Assembly: GCA_002328465.1 (NCBI GenBank)
Contig: DCUE01000054.1
Span: 1-6,184 of the forward strand
Reading direction: 5' to 3'
Source: Candidatus Dojkabacteria bacterium UBA2222
Lineage (GTDB): Bacteria; Patescibacteriota; Dojkabacteria; SC72
DNA length: 6,184 bases
The notes beneath the pieces were generated by a model. That model saw only the letters and a list, made by a program, of their open reading frames with translations, ran no database searches and was not told the origin of the DNA. Positions 1-5,718 of this stretch are shown in pieces. The stretch's first letter is position 1. The number at the start of each line of letters is the position of its first letter. The translations under genes were made by a program, and so were the position numbers.

Positions 1-606
1 ATTGATGTAAATGAATTAAATATAGATTTACTCTCCCTCTCTGGACACAAATTTCATGGACCTAAAGGAATAGGGGCATTGTATATACGAAAGGGAGTTA
101 AAATCTCAAAGATGATTCATGGGGGAGGACAAGAAAGGAATATGAGGGCTGGAACAGAAAATGTTGCAAGTATTGTTGGATTGGGAAAGGCAATTGAGAT
201 TGCTTCTAAAAATATTACACAGAGGAGCAAGTATTTAATAAAGCTAAGGGATAGGGGAATAAAAGAACTTATAGAGAAAATCCCAGACACCATACTAAAT
301 GGAGATCCAATTAATAGATTACCTGGAAACATTAATGTTTGTTTTAAATATATCGAAGGAGAATCTATACTCCTTATGCTAGATATGAAGGGGATATGTG
401 CTTCAAGTGGTTCTGCATGTACCTCGGGTTCTTTGGAACCATCACATGTTTTACTTGCCATAGGGTTACCTCATGAGATAGCTCATGGATCACTAAGATT
501 AACACTGTCAGAGGAAAATACCCAAAAAGACATTGACTATCTTTTGGAAATTTTACCACCCATTATTGAGAATTTAAGAAATATGTCACCTTTAATTAAA
601 AAATAA
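1..606 (+). CDS. nifS: Cysteine desulfurase, NifS/IscS type (5'-truncated by window edge)
   Basis: This PLP enzyme converts L-cysteine to alanine and passes the sulfur, as a persulfide on its own cysteine, to acceptors such as IscU and MnmA in the cytoplasm. The frame is open from base 1, so only the last 201 residues are present, about half of the usual 390-400. Visible residue 17 is the PLP-binding Lys in [24 protein letters not shown] follows at about 41-54, and the catalytic loop [10 protein letters not shown] carries Cys140. The Lys-to-Cys distance of 123 residues equals that of Azotobacter NifS (K202/C325). The long Cys loop marks the group I (NifS/IscS) class rather than SufS. The tail [11 protein letters not shown] and the ending near MSPL resemble clostridial NifS proteins. 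The scaffold gene starts 11 nt downstream and mnmA follows, so a shared operon is likely. NifS and IscS are not separable by name here; no nitrogenase genes are in view. Confidence 0.96.
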   Translation: MDVNELNIDLLSLSGHKFHGPKGIGALYIRKGVKISKMIHGGGQERNMRAGTENVASIVGLGKAIEIASKNITQRSKYLIKLRDRGIKELIEKIPDTILNGDPINRLPGNINVCFKYIEGESILLMLDMKGICASSGSACTSGSLEPSHVLLAIGLPHEIAHGSLRLTLSEENTQKDIDYLLEILPPIIENLRNMSPLIKK

Positions 607-617
607 CTACTATAAAA

Positions 618-1001
618 ATGGAAGAATACAGTAAGAAAGTAATGGAGCATTTCTTTAATCCTAGGAATGTAGGTGTAATAGAAGATGCGGATGGAATAGG
701 GGAAGTTGGAAACCCTAGATGTGGAGACATTATGAGAATGTATATTAAGGTTAAAGAGAACATAATAACGGATATTAAGTTCCAAACTTTTGGGTGTGGT
801 GCAGCTGTTGCGACAAGTAGTATGGTAACTGAAATGGTAAAGGGCAAGAGCTTAGAAGAGGCCCTAGAAATTACTAATAAAGAGGTGGCAGAGGCCTTGG
901 ATGGATTACCCCCTGTAAAAATGCACTGCTCAAATCTTGCAGAAGAGGGAATTAAAGCTGCTATAGATGATTATAAGAAGAGGAATGAAAAAGGGAAATA
1001 A
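618..1001 (+). CDS. iscU: Fe-S cluster assembly scaffold, IscU/NifU N-domain type
   Basis: This is the scaffold on which iron and desulfurase-derived sulfur are assembled into [2Fe-2S] clusters before delivery to apo-proteins. The 127-residue length is that of a stand-alone IscU. The three ligand cysteines are C35 (GNPRCGD, with the conserved Asp37), C60 (FGCGAAVATSS) and C104 (KMHCSNLA, preceded by His103). The LPPVK motif at 97-101, the site bound by the HscA chaperone in IscU proteins, is intact, although no hscA or hscB is in view. The 44-residue gap from C60 to C104 and the presence of His103 argue against SufU, which has an insertion there and lacks this His. The start is set by the family opening MEEYSKKVMEHFFNPRNVG. 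The bases just before the ATG (CTACTATAAAA) contain no Shine-Dalgarno sequence. The gene overlaps mnmA by 17 nt and belongs to the nifS-iscU-mnmA unit. Confidence 0.95.
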   Translation: MEEYSKKVMEHFFNPRNVGVIEDADGIGEVGNPRCGDIMRMYIKVKENIITDIKFQTFGCGAAVATSSMVTEMVKGKSLEEALEITNKEVAEALDGLPPVKMHCSNLAEEGIKAAIDDYKKRNEKGK

Positions 1002-2052
1002 GAAAAAAGTTCTTCTTGGAATGAGTGGCGGAGTTGATAGCTCTGTTGCTGCGTATCTTCTTCAAAAGCAAGGTTATGAAGTAATAGGAGTAACACTAAA
1101 ATTACACGAAGATAGCCAAAATGAAGATGGCTGTTGTTCTATCAATGCTGTAGAAGATGCAAGAAGAGTAGCTAACAAGTTAGGTATTGCTTACTATGTT
1201 CTAAATATGAAGGAGCTTTTTAGAAAATACGTTATTGATTATTTTATTAATGAATACGAATCTGGTAGAACTCCTAACCCCTGTATTGCCTGTAATAAAT
1301 ATATCAAATTTGGAGCACTTCTAGACAAGGCAAATAGTCTAAATATTGAATATATCGCAACTGGTCATTACGCAAAAATTGAAAAAAATGATTCAAGATA
1401 TTTTCTTAGAAAGGCGGTAGATAAGACTAAAGATCAAAGCTATGTGCTTTACAATCTAACACAAGAACAACTTTCAAGAACCTTATTTCCTCTCGGGGGT
1501 TTTACAAAAAAAGAAATCCGAAATATCGCAAAAGATAATGGTTTCCAAGTTGCCTCTAAACCAGATAGTCAAGAGATATGCTTTGTAGAAGACAATAATT
1601 ACAAGGGATTTATTCGTGATAATAGCAAGAAAGTTCCTATTCCTGGGGAATTTATTACAGATGATGGGACAGTAATCGGATATCACAAAGGTATAACTAA
1701 TTACACAATTGGGCAGAGAAGAGGATTGGGAATTGTAACAGGTACTCCTATGTTTGTCGTAGATATTAATGAAGAGAGCAATCAAATACTCCTTGGTACA
1801 GAGAATGACTTATTATCGAAAGAACTTGTCGTAACAAATCTTAATTGGATATTTATGGAGAATTTGAATAACGAATTGGAAGCAAATGTGAAGATAAGAT
1901 ATAGAGCAAAAGAGAGCAAAGCTAAACTGATTCCTATTGATAACAAAAGTGTTAAAGTCGTTTTTGAAATACCTCAAAGAGCTATAACAAAAGGACAGGC
2001 AGCAGTATTTTATAAAAATGCTTTTGTAGTAGGTGGTGGTGTCATCTGTTAA
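985..2052 (+). CDS. mnmA: tRNA-specific 2-thiouridylase MnmA
   Basis: MnmA adenylates and then thiolates U34 at C2 in tRNA-Lys, -Glu and -Gln, using sulfur supplied by a cysteine desulfurase. With the start at 985 it has 355 residues, a normal length. The N-type ATP pyrophosphatase loop SGGVDSS is at 14-20, after the expected strand KVLLGM. GRTPNPCIACNKYIKF (94-109) contains C100 and C103, TGHYAK is at 126-131, and the distal catalytic C199 lies in SQEICFVED. IGQRRGLGI (242-250) and the C-terminal beta-barrel ending AVFYKNAFVVGGGV complete the fold. E. coli has Asp where C100 stands; the Cys form is usual in clostridial-type MnmA. ATG 985 is preferred over ATG 967 because it gives a normal N terminus and follows a purine run (GAAGAGGA, 977-984), though that run sits closer to the ATG than is ideal. 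ATG 967 would give 361 residues and a 35-nt overlap. The start lies inside iscU, so translation is probably coupled. Confidence 0.96.
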   Translation: MKKGNKKKVLLGMSGGVDSSVAAYLLQKQGYEVIGVTLKLHEDSQNEDGCCSINAVEDARRVANKLGIAYYVLNMKELFRKYVIDYFINEYESGRTPNPCIACNKYIKFGALLDKANSLNIEYIATGHYAKIEKNDSRYFLRKAVDKTKDQSYVLYNLTQEQLSRTLFPLGGFTKKEIRNIAKDNGFQVASKPDSQEICFVEDNNYKGFIRDNSKKVPIPGEFITDDGTVIGYHKGITNYTIGQRRGLGIVTGTPMFVVDINEESNQILLGTENDLLSKELVVTNLNWIFMENLNNELEANVKIRYRAKESKAKLIPIDNKSVKVVFEIPQRAITKGQAAVFYKNAFVVGGGVIC

Positions 2053-2064
2053 TGTGTCGCCTTG

Positions 2065-2070
2065 TATAAT
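2065..2070 (+). promoter_or_regulatory. Candidate -10 box (TATAAT) for the downstream protease operon
   Basis: A perfect consensus TATAAT lies in the 66-nt gap after mnmA, the only sizeable gap between genes in the window. Transcription would start near 2077 and leave a leader of about 42 nt before the ATG at 2119. The -35 region (about 2041-2047) falls in the last codons and stop of mnmA and does not match TTGACA, and the TGn extension is absent. The support is therefore the -10 match plus its location between two functionally unrelated gene groups. In AT-rich DNA such a hexamer can occur by chance. Confidence 0.4.
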
Positions 2071-2118
2071 ACTTCTCTTTCATGTTAGATTATTATTAAT
2101 AAATTTTTCATTTTAGAA

Positions 2119-4605
2119 ATGGAAGAAAATATTCAAACTAAGGAGAAAAGTAAAAAACCATTAATTATTTTTCTCACAATTGTTACTTTACTTTCACTCA
2201 CTGCAATAGGATTTCTCGGATATCTTTATGCTAAAGAAATGAGTGCTCAAGGGAAAAATGTATTTGACATCAATAGTGTTGACCCTGCAATTGCAAATAG
2301 ACTCTCAGGTTCAATAGTCTATTCCTCTGACAAGAGTGATTCTGCAAACTATTTCTCTCCTGGACTTGAGATTACCCTTAAATATAATCAGAAACTTTTT
2401 ACATTATCTGAAGGTACAGATACCGTTTTCATATATCCCATTAATTGGGAACTATTCTCAAGTGCATATCTCAAACTCGCACCAACTAGTGACATAAAAG
2501 GTCTTCTTCTTTCTGAAGCAATATTTTCTAACTTAAAGGTGATTGATGAGAAATTAGATGAGGGGATTGGTGTTGTTCTTTTCTCCTATGATGAAAAATC
2601 TTTTATTGATGAAACTAAAACAGCAACAAAAACTCTTTCAATAATATATAAAAAGATATCTGATCAGAATACTGCATATATTCAAATCCGAGATTTTAAT
2701 ATAACTGAAGAAGAGGAAATTTTAACTGGATTAAAAGATATCTTAAATAGTATAAGTACCGATATTTCAGAAGTAGAGCAGAATATTAAGGCAGAAATAT
2801 CCTCTGGTATCCTTGGGATAGAATTTAATAGGTCAGAATGGAGTATCGGATATCAATCTGAATACTCGCTATCGTTAACAGGCGTAAAAGATAATAAGGG
2901 ATCAGTAAGTATGTATGTTTCAGATGTATATGATCTAAATAAGGTAAAAGATACAGATGCAATAAGGAATCAACTTACTCAATCTCTAGAGACAAAGAAA
3001 AAATATTTTGATGATAATAATTATGAATTCAATATTATTGAAGAGGCCTCAACTGTAACATTTGATGGAGTAAGTTTTGAAAAAGTTACAGTAGAATACA
3101 GTTATGGATATGGTTCAAGTACTATTGAAACAATATATATTGGTTTCTTAGATGGTAAGGAGAAACAGATTGATATATCAACTAGATATTATTCTGATAA
3201 TACTTCTGACAAGGAGAAAATTGCTAATTTACTTAGTTCCTTGAAATTAGATAATGAGGATATATACAGCATGGGGGATAACAATGTATTGGGTTCCTCA
3301 TCTGTAACTATCAATAAAGCAACCGTATTAGGACAAGCTTCCACAGTAAGAATCTTAAGTAGAGAGTGTGACCGTGTTTCTTTCTCAAATGATTTAAGAG
3401 GTTTTAACGTAGCTGGTAAGAGCTATACTGTTTGTACTCTTGGAACTGGGAGTGGATTTGTTGTTGACGGGAATGGCCATATTGTTACAAATGCACATGT
3501 TGCAGATCCTAATGATTTAGATGTAATAATTGAAGGATGGACAAGTGATGAATCCTTCGAAAATGACTTTGATAGAGATATTGTAGCAATAATAATTGCA
3601 GAATACGGTAGTGCAGCACTTTCAAATGTTACAGAAGACATATATTACTACTTTAAAACTATCCTTCTCTCAACAATTCTTGAGAAAGGATACATGACAA
3701 TAACGAATCAAAGTAATGAAATATATGTTCAAGGTAATAATATCTTCAATATTAACAGGACTAATGGTGCATTCTTAAACCCTGAGGAACATTTTGAAGC
3801 TACTTTGATTAACAGTAATAAGATTTCTTCTAGCTTTGTAGCCGCATTCTCAGAAGAAACAACAGCTACAGAGATTTCCGATTTAGCTTTGATTAAAACT
3901 AATCAAGAAATTTCCTATCCCTCAATCCCTATTATTACTGAAGGATTTGTTGCAGGACAAACTGTATATGTAGTTGGATATCCAGGGGTTGCAGAAAATG
4001 AAGAACTTGTGAGTAATAATGTTGTACTAAGTTCAACAGTCACACAGGGAACTATAAGTGCAATAAAACCGAGTTCACAAAATACCTTTGACCTTATACA
4101 AATAGATGCCTCTGTACAACACGGTAATAGTGGAGGACCAATTATAGATGAAGATGGCAATGTTATTGGTGTAGCAACATATGGAATGGGTTCAGATTCG
4201 GGTAATTACAACATGGGAATTTCAGGAAAAGAGTTACAAAGATTCCTTGATTCCTCTTCCGTAGAAACAGGAATCAACTCTGAGAGAAAACAGCTAGAAA
4301 GCGCTTTGGCTGATATCTCTTTAAGCTATTACTCAAGAGCAAAAGAGAAGATAGAAGGAGTGTTGGGAAATCAATCTTCCCTAAGTGTAGTATTACAACC
4401 ATTTATTGATTTATGTGATGCAAAGATAGCAAAGGGAGAGGATAAGAGTCCAATAATAAACATTAATGCATCCTTACCAATGCTTATAATCTTTGTAATC
4501 TTAATTTTGATGTTAATCGTTGCTATATCATTACTTGTAGTAAACTTAAAAGCACTATCAAAAAGAACAAAGACTGTTACACAGATACCTAATCTAACAA
4601 CATAA
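2119..4605 (+). CDS. Membrane-anchored trypsin/HtrA-fold serine protease with large N-terminal ectodomain and a C-terminal membrane segment
   Basis: This 828-residue protein is predicted to be an envelope serine endopeptidase; its substrate is unknown. A hydrophobic helix at about 14-37 follows a KSKKP stretch, and a second at about 786-810 is followed by KALSKRTK. Both ends should therefore be cytoplasmic and residues 38-785 outside. The protease triad is visible: His460 in IVTNAHVAD after GTGSGFVVD, Asp588 in ISDLALIK, and Ser671 in HGNSGGPI. Asp to Ser (83 residues) is near the HtrA value, but His to Asp is 128 residues rather than about 30. This implies an insertion of roughly 100 residues (about 474-572) that is partly helical and hydrophobic. 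No PDZ domain follows; residues 716-776 look like a helical stalk. Residues about 75-212 and 228-378 may be two related alpha/beta domains, perhaps PsbP/DUF1795-like (weak inference). Cys417 and Cys439 precede the His motif and could form a disulfide. The ATG has no Shine-Dalgarno sequence. The next gene begins 4 nt after the stop. Confidence 0.9.
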   Translation: MEENIQTKEKSKKPLIIFLTIVTLLSLTAIGFLGYLYAKEMSAQGKNVFDINSVDPAIANRLSGSIVYSSDKSDSANYFSPGLEITLKYNQKLFTLSEGTDTVFIYPINWELFSSAYLKLAPTSDIKGLLLSEAIFSNLKVIDEKLDEGIGVVLFSYDEKSFIDETKTATKTLSIIYKKISDQNTAYIQIRDFNITEEEEILTGLKDILNSISTDISEVEQNIKAEISSGILGIEFNRSEWSIGYQSEYSLSLTGVKDNKGSVSMYVSDVYDLNKVKDTDAIRNQLTQSLETKKKYFDDNNYEFNIIEEASTVTFDGVSFEKVTVEYSYGYGSSTIETIYIGFLDGKEKQIDISTRYYSDNTSDKEKIANLLSSLKLDNEDIYSMGDNNVLGSSSVTINKATVLGQASTVRILSRECDRVSFSNDLRGFNVAGKSYTVCTLGTGSGFVVDGNGHIVTNAHVADPNDLDVIIEGWTSDESFENDFDRDIVAIIIAEYGSAALSNVTEDIYYYFKTILLSTILEKGYMTITNQSNEIYVQGNNIFNINRTNGAFLNPEEHFEATLINSNKISSSFVAAFSEETTATEISDLALIKTNQEISYPSIPIITEGFVAGQTVYVVGYPGVAENEELVSNNVVLSSTVTQGTISAIKPSSQNTFDLIQIDASVQHGNSGGPIIDEDGNVIGVATYGMGSDSGNYNMGISGKELQRFLDSSSVETGINSERKQLESALADISLSYYSRAKEKIEGVLGNQSSLSVVLQPFIDLCDAKIAKGEDKSPIININASLPMLIIFVILILMLIVAISLLVVNLKALSKRTKTVTQIPNLTT
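3660..3692 (+). repeat. Imperfect inverted repeat (potential hairpin) inside the protease gene
   Basis: TATCCTT (3660-3666) pairs with AAGGATA (3686-3692), and TCTCAA (3668-3673) pairs with TTGAGA (3680-3685). The loop is the 6 nt CAATTC, and one base (C3667) is bulged. The result is a 13-bp stem within the coding region, over the codons for the ILLSTILEKGY stretch of the insertion in the protease fold. No T-run follows, so it is not a standard intrinsic terminator. Whether it does anything as RNA or DNA is unknown. Confidence 0.6.
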
Positions 4606-4609
4606 CTAA

Positions 4610-5071
4610 ATGACAGTACAGGAGTATCAAACAGCGATTGAGAGTAATCAACGGATTATTGAGTTTAATGGGAAACTTGTTAGTATACCTATTTTGATTA
4701 CTCCACATTGGGAAGATGGTAAATATGACTTTCTTAAAAAACTAGGTGTGCAACCTTACGAGATAACAACAAATGAAACAGAGCTATTTATACATTATCC
4801 AGGAGGAAGGATAGAATACTATCTAGAACTGGAGAGAGGAATGATGGTTCCATCGTTGGTTACAGTATTCGGAATCCCAATTGAAGATGGTAAAACCTCT
4901 TTAAATACTGAAAGATTCGATACAAAAATGATATTTTCACAGGTTAATCAAGATGATGATAAAGAAGGTGATTCATATACAGACTTAGGATTTACAACCC
5001 TTAGAATGGATTTACATGAAGGAGAAGTGACAATACCAAAAGATTGGTGGATTGGAGAAAAAAAAGGATAA
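4610..5071 (+). CDS. Hypothetical soluble protein, 153 residues, in the protease operon
   Basis: I do not recognise a family. The product has no signal peptide, no membrane helix and no cysteine, so it is probably cytoplasmic. It is acidic, with clusters such as QDDDKEGD near residues 114-121. The chain alternates short strand-like pieces (KLVSIPILIT, ETELFIHY, RIEYYLELE, VPSLVTVFG) with turns, suggesting a mostly beta or alpha/beta fold. It ends in the unusual tryptophan pair of PKDWWIGEKKG. ATG 4610 lies 4 nt after the stop of the protease gene, and the bases before it (ACATAACTAA) contain no Shine-Dalgarno sequence, so translation probably depends on reinitiation after the upstream stop. 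Four bases separate its stop from the preferred ATG of the next gene. The spacing says it is co-expressed with the protease and the membrane protein, but gives no function. The even codon pattern and tight packing support a real gene. Confidence 0.8.
   Translation: MTVQEYQTAIESNQRIIEFNGKLVSIPILITPHWEDGKYDFLKKLGVQPYEITTNETELFIHYPGGRIEYYLELERGMMVPSLVTVFGIPIEDGKTSLNTERFDTKMIFSQVNQDDDKEGDSYTDLGFTTLRMDLHEGEVTIPKDWWIGEKKG
5064..5068 (+). promoter_or_regulatory. Ribosome binding site AAGGA deciding the start of the MFS-like gene
   Basis: AAGGA ends 7 nt before ATG 5076 and lies in the last codons of the preceding gene. It favours ATG 5076 over an in-frame TTG at 5052, which would overlap the preceding gene by 20 nt. 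It is the only well-placed Shine-Dalgarno sequence in the window, so it stands out against the neighbouring starts that lack one. Confidence 0.6.
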
Positions 5072-5075
5072 CTGG

Positions 5076-5693
5076 ATGATTAAAAAACTAGTAAAAAAAT
5101 TAAAGAAATTTAATAGAGTAGTAATATTCCTTACTCTTTCTGATGTTTTCTCGTGGGGATCTTTTACACTCATCTCTGTATTATCAGGGTTATACTTATC
5201 ACATAAATTAGGGGCAGATACAATTAAATTTATTGGTATAGGAACTGCTATTTACTTCATAACGAGAGCTGTATTCCAAATACCAATAGGATTAATTACA
5301 GATAAATACAAAAAGGATAAAGATGAAATTCTGATTCTTTTTGTTGGTGTAATACTCATGGGTGTACCTTTCATATTCTTCCCCTATATATCATTGCCTA
5401 TACATTACTATCTTCTTCAATTTGTGTTTGGTCTTGGAGTTTCTCTTAATGTAATTAATTGGAGAAAGCTATTTGCATTAAATATAGATGGTGGTAAGGA
5501 GGGGATACAATACGCAGCATATGAGACTGTGCTAAGTTCTTGCATTGCAATTGTAAGTGTAGTTGGTGGAATTTTAGCCAATAAGGGCGGGGTATATTTT
5601 GATACGGTAATATCTGTTGCTGGTATATTTGCAATGTTAGGTAGTATTTGGGTTATACTTATATACAAATACGAAAAAAGGAAAAGTAAATAA
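5076..5693 (+). CDS. Half-size (six-helix) MFS-like membrane protein
   Basis: The 205-residue integral membrane protein has a basic N terminus (MIKKLVKKLKKFNR) and six hydrophobic segments at about 15-38, 50-72, 84-105, 109-133, 148-168 and 176-197, then a basic tail (YKYEKRKSK). Both ends should be cytoplasmic. The loop between helices 2 and 3 carries a Major Facilitator motif A-like stretch, GLITDKYKK (from residue 72), with Asp76. NWRKLF and the DGGKEG loop after helix 4, and VVGGILA in helix 5, also fit MFS proteins. A normal MFS transporter has 12 helices and about 400 residues, so this is one six-helix half. The frame is intact with a normal stop, and the following bases do not continue the fold. 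It therefore looks like a genuine short protein, possibly acting as a dimer, rather than a broken gene. I recall similar half-length MFS-like proteins from CPR bacteria. The substrate is unknown, and a non-transport role is possible. Starting at TTG 5052 would add eight residues. Confidence 0.8.
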   Translation: MIKKLVKKLKKFNRVVIFLTLSDVFSWGSFTLISVLSGLYLSHKLGADTIKFIGIGTAIYFITRAVFQIPIGLITDKYKKDKDEILILFVGVILMGVPFIFFPYISLPIHYYLLQFVFGLGVSLNVINWRKLFALNIDGGKEGIQYAAYETVLSSCIAIVSVVGGILANKGGVYFDTVISVAGIFAMLGSIWVILIYKYEKRKSK

Positions 5694-5718
5694 TATATAA
5701 ACTATTAACCTTCTAAAT

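Noticed and set aside
1..606. Nitrogen-fixation role for the NifS-type desulfurase
   Set aside because: No nitrogenase genes are in view, and the neighbours are a stand-alone scaffold and mnmA. This points to general sulfur transfer.
967..984. Earlier mnmA start at ATG 967
   Set aside because: It adds MIIRRG before the usual N terminus, has no ribosome-binding sequence and increases the overlap with iscU to 35 nt. ATG 985 fits the family better.
2093..2108. Perfect AT palindrome TTATTAATAA followed by ATTTTT, as a terminator after mnmA
   Set aside because: The stem would be short, contain only A-T pairs and leave no loop, so it would not form a stable hairpin. The T-run is also interrupted by later bases.
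618..2127. Shared ATGGAAGAA at the starts of iscU and the protease gene as a regulatory element
   Set aside because: A 9-base match made of Met-Glu-Glu codons is easily due to chance, and the flanking bases do not match.
117..5668. Minus-strand open frames of 60-100 codons opposite nifS, iscU, mnmA, the protease and the MFS-like gene
   Set aside because: They lie opposite well-supported genes, show no family motifs, and have compositions expected of antisense reading of AT-rich coding DNA.
5694..5700. TATATAA as a separate promoter for the 5719 gene
   Set aside because: The bases about 17 nt upstream (ACGAAAA) do not resemble a -35 box, and the 25-nt gap fits an operon. AT-rich DNA gives such matches by chance.
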